From: Sporohalobacter salinus
Lineage (GTDB): Bacteria > Bacillota > Halanaerobiia > Halobacteroidales > Acetohalobiaceae
Direction: 5' to 3'
Assembly: GCF_016908635.1 (NCBI RefSeq)
Contig: NZ_JAFBEG010000011.1
Location: forward strand, 21,133-85,132
DNA length: 64,000 nt
The notes under the pieces are model-generated. The model was given only the letters and a program-made list of their open reading frames with translations. It searched no databases and had not been told where the DNA came from. Position 1 is the stretch's first letter. Each line of letters opens with the position of its first letter. Shown piece by piece: positions 36,776 through 45,473 of this stretch. The translations under genes were made by a program, and so were the position numbers.

Positions 36776-37507
36776 TTGGATATTATTGCTGATTTACATA
36801 CTCATACTATTGCTTGTGGACATGCTTATAGTACCTTAGAAGAGATGGTAAGAGGTGCTAAAGAGAATGGTATTGAAATTCTTGCAACTACTGACCACGG
36901 CCCTCGAATGCCTGGGGGATGCCATCCATATTACTTTTATAATTTAGCGGTATTGCCAGAAGTAATTGATGGTATTAGAGTTTTAAAAGGAATTGAGACA
37001 AATATTACTGATATTCGTGGAACGCTTGATTTACCAGTAGCTGCTTTGAAAGAACTTGATATTGTTTTAGCTGGAATGCATCCATTGACTGGCTATGATG
37101 GGGGAACTGAGGATGAAAATACTGAGGCGATGATTAATGCTATTAAAAATCCCTTGGTAGATGTCATTGTTCATCCTGGGAATCCAGAGTTTGAAGTAAA
37201 TGTCAATCAGGTAGTAGAGGCTGCTTTAAACAATGATACCATTTTAGAGATTAATAATAGCTCCTTTAGAAAGAGCAGAGCAGGTAGTTGGAGTAACTGT
37301 TTAGAAATAGCTAAGGCTGCTAAAAAATTCGGATTGGAAGTGATTGTAAGTAGTGATGCTCACTTTTCACAGGATGTTGGTAAAATGAAAAAGGCTCTGC
37401 AGTTAATTAAGAAGGCTAATTTGGAAGAAAAAGATATTTTGAATACTTCTATAGAACGGGTAACTGAATTTATTAATACAAAAAAGAAAGTAAGGGCTAA
37501 AATATAG
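36776..37507 (+). CDS. PHP-domain phosphoesterase (YcdX-like)
   Basis: Metal-dependent phosphoesterase of the PHP superfamily, 243 aa. Metal-binding motifs are ADLHTHTIACGHAYST, TTDHGPRMPGG, GIETNITD, AGMHPLTG, VIVHPGNPEFE and VSSDAHFSQDVG. The length and motif order match the stand-alone YcdX type of phosphatase. The substrate is unknown. The start is TTG after AGGTGGTG. It has a paralogue at 38632-39375 in the same run of genes. Confidence 0.85.
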   Translation: MDIIADLHTHTIACGHAYSTLEEMVRGAKENGIEILATTDHGPRMPGGCHPYYFYNLAVLPEVIDGIRVLKGIETNITDIRGTLDLPVAALKELDIVLAGMHPLTGYDGGTEDENTEAMINAIKNPLVDVIVHPGNPEFEVNVNQVVEAALNNDTILEINNSSFRKSRAGSWSNCLEIAKAAKKFGLEVIVSSDAHFSQDVGKMKKALQLIKKANLEEKDILNTSIERVTEFINTKKKVRAKI

Positions 37508-37525
37508 CTATTAAGGAAGGAGTAG

Positions 37526-38314
37526 ATGATGAAAAGAAAAGTCTTTTTATTCTTATTAATAATTGTTTTATTATCGTCTATACAAGTATTAGCTAAAGAT
37601 AATAGCGTTGAGCTAAATAAGGCTGAACTTAAAGAAAGATTAAAGTTTTCTGAAAATAGAGTTAGGGCTTATAGTAATTTAGCTTTAATTGCCAAGAGGG
37701 AAGGTAAGATAGATAAGGCAGTTATATATTATCAGAAAGCATTGCGATTGAATTCAAATTCTGTATCAAATCATATTAGTTTAGGAGATCTTTATTTAAA
37801 ACAGGATAAAGTTAAAAAAGCTATTAAAGAATATTTAATAGCTAAAAATTTGACTTCTCATTTTATTCCTAGACAGAAGCTAGGAGTTTTGTATTACAAA
37901 CTAGGGAATTATCATAAGACTATTTCTTATTTGGAAGAGCTAGAAAGGAATAATAATGAAACTTATATTGGATATTATTATTTAGCAGCAGCTAAAAGAC
38001 AGTTAGGAGATATAAAGACAGCTATTGATTATTATCAGCGGGCGCTTGAATTAAACTCCACTTATGTTAAAGGATATTTAGGTTTGGGTGATGCCTATCT
38101 AGATAATGGGCAAAATTCATTAGCGCTTGCTGCGTACAAAAGCGCTATTAAAGTTAATCCAAATTATTATTTGAGTAGATTTAAACTTGCTCATGCCTAT
38201 GTAACTTTGAATAAACTAGAATTAGCTAAGAAAAGTTTGCGTAAGACTTTACATTTAAAATCGAATTTCAATGAAGCAAGAGAAATATTGACTGAATTAG
38301 AGAAAATGAAATAA
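37526..38314 (+). CDS. Exported TPR-repeat protein
   Basis: 262 aa. A signal peptide (KRKVFLFLLIIVLLSSIQVLA, residues 3-23) is followed by about six tetratricopeptide repeats, for example AKREGKIDKAVIYYQKALRL, LGDIKTAIDYYQRALELNS and NSLALAAYKSAIKVNPNY. TPR proteins are protein-interaction scaffolds; here it would act outside the membrane. AAGGAGT lies before tandem ATGs. It follows the first PHP gene by 18 bases and ends with a terminator. Confidence 0.8.
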   Translation: MMKRKVFLFLLIIVLLSSIQVLAKDNSVELNKAELKERLKFSENRVRAYSNLALIAKREGKIDKAVIYYQKALRLNSNSVSNHISLGDLYLKQDKVKKAIKEYLIAKNLTSHFIPRQKLGVLYYKLGNYHKTISYLEELERNNNETYIGYYYLAAAKRQLGDIKTAIDYYQRALELNSTYVKGYLGLGDAYLDNGQNSLALAAYKSAIKVNPNYYLSRFKLAHAYVTLNKLELAKKSLRKTLHLKSNFNEAREILTELEKMK

Positions 38315-38320
38315 TATTTT

Positions 38321-38352
38321 AACCCTACAGAATATTAACTGTAGGGTTTTTT
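38321..38352 (+). terminator. Intrinsic terminator after the TPR gene
   Basis: A 10-bp perfect stem, AACCCTACAG (38321-38330) with CTGTAGGGTT (38339-38348), followed by TTTT. Confidence 0.85.
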
Positions 38353-38426
38353 AATTGAATAAAATTGGTATAAAGATTATTTGTTTAGGATAGATTAAAT
38401 ATCGACTTAAAAGTGGAGGTGTAAGT

Positions 38427-38624
38427 ATGAAACGCCGAGTGATAATTATATTTATTTTGTTGACTATTTTAATTAGTGGTTGTACAGTTAAGGAAGAGGT
38501 GCCAGATAAGAAAGATAAGCCTAATAAAAAAGTGCCGCAGACTGATGAATTTAATGATCCCTATGGATCTGACAAAAAAAAGAAAAAAACTGTTGATGAG
38601 AATGATGATTTAATAGGAGAGTGA
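38427..38624 (+). CDS. Small putative lipoprotein
   Basis: 65 aa. The basic start MKRR and a hydrophobic stretch end in the lipobox LISGC (Cys19), so it should be lipidated and anchored outside the membrane. The mature part is short, Lys/Asp-rich and apparently disordered (KKDKPNKKVPQTDEF, DKKKKKTVDENDD). I recognise no domain. A GGAGGTG site precedes the ATG, and the second PHP gene starts 8 bases after the stop. Confidence 0.7.
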   Translation: MKRRVIIIFILLTILISGCTVKEEVPDKKDKPNKKVPQTDEFNDPYGSDKKKKKTVDENDDLIGE

Positions 38625-38631
38625 TTATTAA

Positions 38632-39375
38632 ATGAAACTTGTAGCTGATTATCATACACATACAAATTATGGTCATGGAACTGGACTGATTGAAGATAAT
38701 ATCAAACAGGCTATTGAATTAGGCTTAGATGAATTAGCAATTACTGAGCATGGTCCTGCCAGTCACAGCTTGACTAGATTAGGGGTTAAAGATTCACTAC
38801 AGTTATTAGAAATTAAAGAAGAGATTGCTGAATATGATCGTTATTTTAATGAAATTAATCTTTTAACTGGAGTAGAAGCTAATGTGATAAATTTAGATGG
38901 AAAATTAGATGTGCCTGAATTAATATTAAAAGAGCTTGATATTATACTGGCAGGGCTGCATCTTTGGATCAAACCTAAAAGTTTGCAGGCAGGTAAAGAG
39001 ATTATATTTGATAATTTAATAGGATATAAGCTGGGATTAGTTTCAAAAGAAGAAATAAGAGAGAAGAATACTCAGGCTTTAGTTAATGCAGTGGAAAAAT
39101 ATAACATAGATATTATTACACATCCTGGTTATCAATTAGATATTGATACTCATAAATTAGCTACCGTATGTCAAAAAGAAGATACCTGTTTAGAAATTAA
39201 TAATAGTCATAATCAATTATCTGTTAGCTTTATTAATACGGCAGCTTCAACTGGAGTTGAATTTGCTGTTAATAGTGATGCTCATACTACTAAAGGGATA
39301 GGACAGATAGATTCAGCATTAGAGTTAATTAAAAGAGCTAAACTAGATTTAGATCAGGTAATAAATGTTATTTAA
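38632..39375 (+). CDS. PHP-domain phosphoesterase (second copy)
   Basis: 247 aa, paralogous to the PHP protein at 36776-37507 but clearly diverged. Metal sites are ADYHTHTNYGHGTG, ITEHGPASHSL, GVEANVIN, AGLHLWIKP, IITHPGYQLD and VNSDAHTTKGIG. AATGGAGGAG-like spacing is absent; GGAGAGTG precedes the ATG. It leads into rapZ 62 bases downstream. In several clostridia a single PHP gene lies next to rapZ-yvcK-whiA, so this copy is probably the conserved neighbour. Confidence 0.85.
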   Translation: MKLVADYHTHTNYGHGTGLIEDNIKQAIELGLDELAITEHGPASHSLTRLGVKDSLQLLEIKEEIAEYDRYFNEINLLTGVEANVINLDGKLDVPELILKELDIILAGLHLWIKPKSLQAGKEIIFDNLIGYKLGLVSKEEIREKNTQALVNAVEKYNIDIITHPGYQLDIDTHKLATVCQKEDTCLEINNSHNQLSVSFINTAASTGVEFAVNSDAHTTKGIGQIDSALELIKRAKLDLDQVINVI

Positions 39376-39437
39376 AATTATGGCATGGAATTTGCTAGTG
39401 GTTGAAAAAAATGATATGATGTTAATGAGGTGGTAAA

Positions 39438-40313
39438 ATGAAAAAGATAAAATTTATAATTATTACCGGGATGTCTGGAGCCGGTAAGACAGAAGCAATT
39501 AGAATTTTTGAAGATTTAGGTTTTTTCTGTGTTGATAATCTACCGCCGGCCTTGATTTCAAAGTTTGCTGAATTATGTTTGCAATCCGACGGTAAAATAA
39601 ATAAAGTAGCTTTAGTAATAGATATTAGAGGAGGGGACTTCTTTGATAATCTCCTAGAGGAGTTATCGGTATTAAATGAAGAAAAAGTTATAGATTATGA
39701 TATATTATTTTTAGAAGCTGCTGATGAAGCTTTGATTCAGAGATATAAGGAGACTAGACGTCGTCATCCATTAGCTAAAGAAGAAGGAAGAATTTTTGAT
39801 GCTATCAAATTAGAGCGTAAAAAGCTAGGAGCCTTAAGAGCTCAAGCAGATAAGGTAATAGATACTTCTCAGTCATCAATAAAAGAACTGAAAAAAGAAT
39901 TGAAATCAAATTTTGCTCAAATGGAATTAACTGATAAAATTAATATTTCACTTATTTCTTTTGGTTTTAAGTATGGTATACCAGCAGATTCGGATTTGAT
40001 GTTTGATGTGCGTTTCTTACCTAACCCTCATTATGTGGATTCTTTACGTTCATTAACAGGAAATGATAAAGAAGTTCAAGAATATATTTTAAAGCGGCCT
40101 ATTACAAAAAAGTTTAAGGAAAAGTTCTTTGGTTTAATAGATTTTTTAATTCCGCAATATATTAAAGAAGGAAAGAATCATTTATCGATTGGCATTGGTT
40201 GTACTGGCGGCAAACATAGGTCAGTAACTTTTGTTAATGAATTATCAGATTTCTTATTAAATAAGCAGTATCATGTAATTACTGAACACCGTGATATTGA
40301 TAAGGATAGATAG
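39438..40313 (+). CDS. rapZ: RNase adapter protein RapZ
   Basis: P-loop nucleotide-binding protein, 291 aa. Walker A is GMSGAGKTEAIRIFEDLGFF, followed by CVDNLPPALISKFAEL, the LEAADEALIQRYKETRRRHP region, and the C-terminal domain with FGFKYGIP, VRFLPNPHYV and IGCTGGKHRSV. In E. coli RapZ adapts RNase E to glmS-regulating small RNAs; in Firmicutes (YvcJ) its role is less clear. It is the first gene of the conserved rapZ-yvcK-whiA run with gaps of 14 and 10 bases. Confidence 0.95.
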   Translation: MKKIKFIIITGMSGAGKTEAIRIFEDLGFFCVDNLPPALISKFAELCLQSDGKINKVALVIDIRGGDFFDNLLEELSVLNEEKVIDYDILFLEAADEALIQRYKETRRRHPLAKEEGRIFDAIKLERKKLGALRAQADKVIDTSQSSIKELKKELKSNFAQMELTDKINISLISFGFKYGIPADSDLMFDVRFLPNPHYVDSLRSLTGNDKEVQEYILKRPITKKFKEKFFGLIDFLIPQYIKEGKNHLSIGIGCTGGKHRSVTFVNELSDFLLNKQYHVITEHRDIDKDR

Positions 40314-40327
40314 GTAGGAGTGAGATA

Positions 40328-41674
40328 ATGAAACTCTTTAAGTGGTTATATCCAGGGTTAAAAATAAAACGCTGGCTGGTTTTATCAATTATCGGTATTT
40401 TGATGATTAGTATTGGATTAACTGTAATGTTGGGATTTGAGTTTTTAGGATTGTTAGAAGGTAAGTTATTAACTTTTATTTATAGTTTAACAGGTCATTT
40501 TTCTGAATGGTTAAATATTATAATTGGCTTAGTGATTATGGGATTTGGATTTGTCTTTGTTACTTATGGAATTACTAAAATGATTAATTCCATTATTGAA
40601 GCTTTATTACCGGAGAATGAAGAAGAATTAGTAGAATTAATCTATCAACAGCGGCACCTAAAGCGTGGGCCTGAAATTGTTGTTATTGGTGGAGGAACTG
40701 GTTTACCGACTATGCTTAGGGGGATTAAGGAATTTACCAGTAATATTACAGCAGTAGTTACTGTAGCTGATGACGGAGGAAGTTCAGGAGTTCTAAGAGA
40801 TGAATTGAATATTTTACCTCCGGGAGATATTAGAAATTGTTTAGTATCTTTGGCTGATACTGAAGAATTAATGGAAAAATTATTCCAGTATAGATTTAAG
40901 GCAGGAGAAGAATTAGCTGGACATAGTTTTGGTAACCTATTTATAGCTACTTTATCAAAAGTAATTGGAGATTTTGAAAAAGCTGTTAAAAAGTCAAGTA
41001 AAGTATTGGCTATTAAGGGGCGAGTTTTACCTTCTACTTTAGAGGATATTATTTTATGTGCTGAGACTGAAGGAAAAAGAATTATTGAAGGTGAGTCAAA
41101 TATTTCAGAGTCTGATGAGAGAATAAAAGAAGTATTTCTTAAGTCGGGAGATTGCAATTCGCTGCCAGAGGTTATTGAAGCTATTAAAGAGGCGGACGCT
41201 GTCGTTTTAGGACCTGGTAGTTTATATACTAGCGTTATTCCTAATTTATTAGTTTCTGATATTAGTAAAGCTATCAAAGAAAGTGAAGCTTTAAAGATAT
41301 ATAACTGTAATATTATGACGCAGCCAGGTGAAACAACTGATTATACTGCGGCTGATCATGTTCAAGCTCTTTATGATCATGTTGGTTCTGAAATAGTAGA
41401 TTATGTTTTAGTCAATAATGAAGAAATTCCAGCTGAATTACTAGCGAAATATGAAGAAGAAGGAGCTAAACCAGTAGAAGTTGATTTTAAAGAGTTGGAG
41501 AGTCTTGATATTAATCTTGTAGAGGCTCCTTTGTTGAATAAGGAAGATCTTGTTCGGCATAATCCGCATAAACTGGCTGAGGTGATTATTAAATTAATTA
41601 TTAAGCTTAATGAAGGAGCGGATCAGCGTTCATTAATTGATCTCTATTTACGTGATAAGTATAGAGGGAGTTAG
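40328..41674 (+). CDS. yvcK: YvcK-family gluconeogenesis factor with N-terminal membrane segments
   Basis: 448 aa. The C-terminal two-thirds is the CofD-like YvcK domain with VVIGGGTGLPTMLRGIKEF, VTVADDGGSSGVLRDEL, PPGDIRNCLVSLAD and VLGPGSLYTSVIPNLLV. YvcK proteins bind UDP-GlcNAc and affect carbon flux to cell-wall precursors. Here about 110 extra N-terminal residues carry two membrane segments (about 17-38 and 55-84), so this form is membrane-anchored. B. subtilis YvcK lacks them, but many clostridial homologues have the extension. Confidence 0.93.
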   Translation: MKLFKWLYPGLKIKRWLVLSIIGILMISIGLTVMLGFEFLGLLEGKLLTFIYSLTGHFSEWLNIIIGLVIMGFGFVFVTYGITKMINSIIEALLPENEEELVELIYQQRHLKRGPEIVVIGGGTGLPTMLRGIKEFTSNITAVVTVADDGGSSGVLRDELNILPPGDIRNCLVSLADTEELMEKLFQYRFKAGEELAGHSFGNLFIATLSKVIGDFEKAVKKSSKVLAIKGRVLPSTLEDIILCAETEGKRIIEGESNISESDERIKEVFLKSGDCNSLPEVIEAIKEADAVVLGPGSLYTSVIPNLLVSDISKAIKESEALKIYNCNIMTQPGETTDYTAADHVQALYDHVGSEIVDYVLVNNEEIPAELLAKYEEEGAKPVEVDFKELESLDINLVEAPLLNKEDLVRHNPHKLAEVIIKLIIKLNEGADQRSLIDLYLRDKYRGS

Positions 41675-41684
41675 GTGATAGATT

Positions 41685-42638
41685 ATGTCTTTTAGTGACC
41701 AAGTGAAAAATGAAGCGGCTAGAATTGAGGTAGAAAGTAAGTGTTGTGGATGGGCACAACTTTCGGCTTTGATTAAAGCTAATGGTTCTTTAGAGATTGT
41801 AAGAAAGAGATTAGCTCTAAAGTTAGTTTCTCAACATGCTACAGTAGCTAGACAGATATATCAATTATTAAAAGAACGGTTTAATTTGTTAACTAAGATT
41901 ATGGTTCGAAGAAATATGTATCTTAATAAAGATAATTACTATATTATCAAATTGCCGCCACAAAAAGGAGTTAAAGAGCTGTTAATTAATTGTGGATTGA
42001 TAGATGATAATTATAGTTTAAATGATGGAATTGAGGATAGATTGGTAGCTAATCAATGTTGTAAGCGAGCTTATTTTAGAGGAAGTTTTTTAGGCGGGGG
42101 ATCTGTTAATGATCCGGAATCGAGTTATCATTTAGAGATTAGAGTTAATAAAAAAGATTATGCTAAAAAATTTGCTGATTTAGTTGCTGACAGTTTTGGT
42201 TTGAATTTTAGAATTCGATCTAGAAATGATGATCATTTACTTTATTTAAAAAAAGCAGAGGAAATTGTGAAAGTTTTAAATATTATAGGTGCTCATAATT
42301 CATTATTGGAATTTGAGAATACCAGAGTAGTAAAAGAAGTTAGAAATCAGGTTAATCGAATTGTTAATTGTGAAACGGCAAATCTGAATAAAACTATTGA
42401 AGCAGCCCGGGACCAGATTGAAAATATCAAATTGATTGAAGCTATTAAAGGATTAGATTCATTATCTCCTAGTTTACTGGAAATAGCAGAATTGCGGTTG
42501 GAGAATCCCTATGCTAGTTTTAAGGAGTTGGGAGAATTATTGGAACCTACTTTGAGTAAGTCAGGGGTTAATCATAGACTGCGTCGAATTAATAAGTTGG
42601 CAGATGAACTTAGAGATGAACGAAATCTATCAAGTTAA
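41685..42638 (+). CDS. whiA: DNA-binding protein WhiA
   Basis: 317 aa. The N-terminal part resembles a degenerate LAGLIDADG homing-endonuclease fold (CCKRAYFRGSFLGGGSVNDP with SSYHLEIRV), and the C-terminal HTH has LRLENPYASFKELGELLEPT and SKSGVNHRLRRINKLA. WhiA affects cell division and chromosome segregation in Gram-positive bacteria. The ATG start with GTGATAG upstream gives the expected length. It is followed 18 bases later by rpoN. Confidence 0.95.
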   Translation: MSFSDQVKNEAARIEVESKCCGWAQLSALIKANGSLEIVRKRLALKLVSQHATVARQIYQLLKERFNLLTKIMVRRNMYLNKDNYYIIKLPPQKGVKELLINCGLIDDNYSLNDGIEDRLVANQCCKRAYFRGSFLGGGSVNDPESSYHLEIRVNKKDYAKKFADLVADSFGLNFRIRSRNDDHLLYLKKAEEIVKVLNIIGAHNSLLEFENTRVVKEVRNQVNRIVNCETANLNKTIEAARDQIENIKLIEAIKGLDSLSPSLLEIAELRLENPYASFKELGELLEPTLSKSGVNHRLRRINKLADELRDERNLSS

Positions 42639-42656
42639 AAGAAGGTGATAATTAAC

Positions 42657-44030
42657 ATGAAATTAACTCCTGAAATATCTTTAGAACAAAAACAAGAGTT
42701 AGTTATGACACCTAAGTTGCAGCAGGCTATTGAACTATTACAATTATCTAAAATTGAATTAAATCAGCGTTTAAAGCAGAAAATGTTGGAGAATCCTGTT
42801 TTGGAATTAGCTGAGGAAGAAGAGGAAGACTTAATAGATGAACTTGAAGATGTGGATTGGGAAGATTATTCTGCAAATTCTAGTTCTAATTATAAAGGCA
42901 ATAATGATAATGAAGATGAGTATAATTATGAAAATTTTGTGTCGGCTTCACTTACTTTAGAAGAACATTTACTTCATCAACTGCATTTATTAGAGTTAAA
43001 CACTCGAAAAAAAGAAATTGGAGAGTATATCATTGGTTCCTTGGATAGTAATGGATTTTTAGATGCTTCTATAACTCAATTAAGTAATGAACTAGAAGTA
43101 ACAGAGTGTGAAGTAGAAGAAGTTTTGGCTAAAATTCAACAATTTGATCCAACGGGAGTGGCAGCTAGAAATTTAAAGGACTCTCTTTTGATTCAAGTTG
43201 ATAATTTAGTATTAGAAGCTGAGAAGAAGGAATTAATGAATGAGATTATAACTAATTATTTTGAATTAGTAAGTAAGAATCAGCTTCGAAAATTGTCTAA
43301 AAAATTAAGTATTGGGCTTAAACAGACACAGCAATTAGTTGATTTAATAAAAATGTTACATCCAAATCCGGCTAATTTATATAATAAAGAGGTAGATACT
43401 AAATATATTAAACCAGATTTGATAGTTGAAAAGATTAATGGTAGGTATGTAGTGACAATGGAACAGGATTCTACGCCTCGGCTTCGAATTAATAGTTACT
43501 ATCAAAAGTTATTAAAGAAATTTAAATCAGATGCTAAGGCTAAAGATTATCTACAAGAAAAGATTAATTCAGCTCTTTGGCTAATTAAGAGTATTGAACA
43601 GCGAAGATTAACAATTTATCGTATTGCTGAAGTGATTGTCGAGCTTCAGCAGGACTTTTTAGAGGAAGGGTTGAAGTTTCTACATCCAATGACAATGCAA
43701 GATGTAGCTGAAGAGATTGATATGCATGAGTCAACGGTTAGTCGGGCTACTACCAATAAATATATACAGACTCCCCGGGGGTTGTTTGAATTGAAATTCT
43801 TTTTCTCTTCAGGGCTTGAAACTAAGAATGGAGAAGTTTTTTCATCGATTAGTATTAAGAAGATGATAAAGGATATACTTGCTAAGGAGAATAAAAGTAA
43901 ACCACTAAGTGATCAAAAGATAGCAGATAGGTTGGAAGATATGGGAGTTAAAATATCACGGCGGACAGTATCCAAATATAGAAACGAATTGGAAATTCCT
44001 TCTTCTACTCAACGTAGGAGATATAATTAA
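42657..44030 (+). CDS. rpoN: RNA polymerase sigma-54 factor
   Basis: 457 aa. The N-terminal activator-interaction region is Gln/Leu-rich (LVMTPKLQQAIELLQLSKIE), followed by an acidic stretch rich in Asp/Glu/Asn (about 55-85), the core-binding region, the HTH (MTMQDVAEEIDMHESTVSRA) and the RpoN box ISRRTVSKYR near the C-terminus. It directs transcription from -24/-12 promoters with enhancer-binding proteins, none of which is in this window. The GAAGGTGAT site fits the ATG at 42657, not the GTG at 42645. It ends the rapZ-yvcK-whiA-rpoN run. Confidence 0.94.
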   Translation: MKLTPEISLEQKQELVMTPKLQQAIELLQLSKIELNQRLKQKMLENPVLELAEEEEEDLIDELEDVDWEDYSANSSSNYKGNNDNEDEYNYENFVSASLTLEEHLLHQLHLLELNTRKKEIGEYIIGSLDSNGFLDASITQLSNELEVTECEVEEVLAKIQQFDPTGVAARNLKDSLLIQVDNLVLEAEKKELMNEIITNYFELVSKNQLRKLSKKLSIGLKQTQQLVDLIKMLHPNPANLYNKEVDTKYIKPDLIVEKINGRYVVTMEQDSTPRLRINSYYQKLLKKFKSDAKAKDYLQEKINSALWLIKSIEQRRLTIYRIAEVIVELQQDFLEEGLKFLHPMTMQDVAEEIDMHESTVSRATTNKYIQTPRGLFELKFFFSSGLETKNGEVFSSISIKKMIKDILAKENKSKPLSDQKIADRLEDMGVKISRRTVSKYRNELEIPSSTQRRRYN

Positions 44031-44037
44031 TTAGATT

Positions 44038-44077
44038 AGTTGATATATCCCGGAGAAGTAATCGGGATATATCAACT
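44038..44077 (+). terminator. Long hairpin after rpoN
   Basis: A 15-bp perfect stem (44038-44052 with 44063-44077, arm AGTTGATATATCCCG) and a 10-base loop. Only AAATTATTCC follows, without a T tract, so it is either a weak terminator or an RNA-stabilising structure separating rpoN from the glycolytic operon. The gap continues AT-rich to the CggR operator at 44189. Confidence 0.55.
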
Positions 44078-44188
44078 AAATTATTCCAAAAAAGTTTTAA
44101 ATTTTGCAGGAGTTTTAATAAATATAGAGAATTAAAGGTATGAGTGAGTTAAATGTTATTAAAATATGCGTTTTTATTTTCGAAACAT

Positions 44189-44227
44189 CGGGACAGTTAT
44201 GATACCCTGGGAACATATGTGTCCCTG
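44189..44227 (+). promoter_or_regulatory. CggR operator
   Basis: Two direct-repeat units are visible: CGGGAC at 44189-44194 with TGAT downstream, then TGGGAAC at 44208-44214 with TGTCCC at 44220-44225. This matches the B. subtilis CggR site, described as CGGGAC-N6-TGTC repeated with a 4-base gap. It lies 136 bases before cggR, so the repressor should control its own gene and the five glycolytic genes after it, with fructose 1,6-bisphosphate as the expected inducer. Confidence 0.8.
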
Positions 44228-44362
44228 TATAAAATTTTAATATACATAAAAAATATACTTAAATTAAGAAATGCTGCAGACTCCTCCAGTTCAATATTAT
44301 AATTATTATTTTTTGGATTACAAGTATTACGTTAAATTACTTTAATGAATAGGAGAAAAAAC

Positions 44363-45391
44363 ATGAAAGAATTAATTAAATTACAGCAAAAGATTGCTCC
44401 TGAATTAATAAAAGTTGTAGAAAGAAGATATACTATATTGCGAACTATATTCTATTTTCAACCTATAGGTAGAAGGACATTAGCTGAAAAGTTGGGTATT
44501 AGTGAACGAAAAATTAGAAATGATCTTGATTTTCTAAAGGAACACCATTTTGTCAATTCTACAAGCGCTGGAACTAAAATAACTGAAACTGGCGAAGATT
44601 TCTTCTATCAACTTGATAATTACATTAAAGTTTTACGTGGTCTAGATAATTTAGAATCTAAATTAAAATATGAACTGGGGTTAAAAGAAGTATATATTGT
44701 ACCAGGTGGTAAAGATGAAGCTAAAGATCAACAAGAATTAGGCAGAAGATCAGCCAAATTGCTTAAAGAAAGATTAGAAAGCAGTGATGTTTTGGCTGTA
44801 AATGGTGGGACTACTTTAGCTGCTGTAGCTGATTTTATGTTACCTAGTAATGAATTAACAGATATTACTGTAGTACCGGCTCGCGGTGGTTTAGGTGAAA
44901 AAGTAGAGATTCAGGCCAATACAATAGCAGCTCAAATAGCTAAAAAATTAGGCGGTAAATATCACTTATTACATCTTCCGGATAATCTTGACCAGACAGT
45001 TGTGGATACTTTAATTGAGAAGCCGCAGATTAAAAATGTGTTAAATCTGGCTAAGAAAGCAGATATTCTAATTCATGGAATCGGTACTGCTGAGGTAATG
45101 GCTCGTCGTCGTCAGGTTAATTCTACAGAACTTGAAAAGATTCTAGAAGCTGGAGCCGTAGGAGAAGCCTTTGGTTATTATTTCAATCAGAAAGGGAAAA
45201 TAGTTTATTCGACAACTAGCCTTGGGGTTCAGTTAGAGGATTTAAAAGAGAAAGTAGGAAAGACTATTGCTGTAGCTGGCGGACGGGAGAAAGCAAGAGC
45301 AATTATTTCAGTAGTTTCTGATAAATATCAAGATATGTTAATTACAAATAGAGAAGCAGCTGAGGAAATATTGGAGCTTTTGAGGGGGTGA
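44363..45391 (+). CDS. cggR: Central glycolytic genes regulator (SorC family)
   Basis: Repressor of the lower-glycolysis operon, 342 aa. The N-terminal winged HTH has RTILRTIFYFQPIGRRTLAE and LGISERKIRNDLDFLKEHHF. The SorC sugar-binding domain shows DVLAVNGGTTLAAVADFM, VVPARGGLGEKVEIQANTIA and IHGIGTAEVMARR. Known CggR proteins release DNA on binding fructose 1,6-bisphosphate. The open frame starts 6 codons earlier, but AGGAG inside that extension fits the ATG at 44363. It is the first gene of cggR-gap-pgk-tpiA-gpmI-eno. Confidence 0.94.
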   Translation: MKELIKLQQKIAPELIKVVERRYTILRTIFYFQPIGRRTLAEKLGISERKIRNDLDFLKEHHFVNSTSAGTKITETGEDFFYQLDNYIKVLRGLDNLESKLKYELGLKEVYIVPGGKDEAKDQQELGRRSAKLLKERLESSDVLAVNGGTTLAAVADFMLPSNELTDITVVPARGGLGEKVEIQANTIAAQIAKKLGGKYHLLHLPDNLDQTVVDTLIEKPQIKNVLNLAKKADILIHGIGTAEVMARRRQVNSTELEKILEAGAVGEAFGYYFNQKGKIVYSTTSLGVQLEDLKEKVGKTIAVAGGREKARAIISVVSDKYQDMLITNREAAEEILELLRG

Positions 45392-45473
45392 TCGGAACAT
45401 CCTAACTTTAGAATAAAATTGAATTTGATTATATAGTTATAAAAAATAATTAAACTCTAAAGGAGGAGTTATC

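Noticed and set aside
40645..41277. 210-codon minus-strand frame inside yvcK
   Set aside because: It is antisense to a well-supported YvcK domain, has Ser/Pro/Leu-rich composition typical of a shadow frame, and has no ribosome-binding site.
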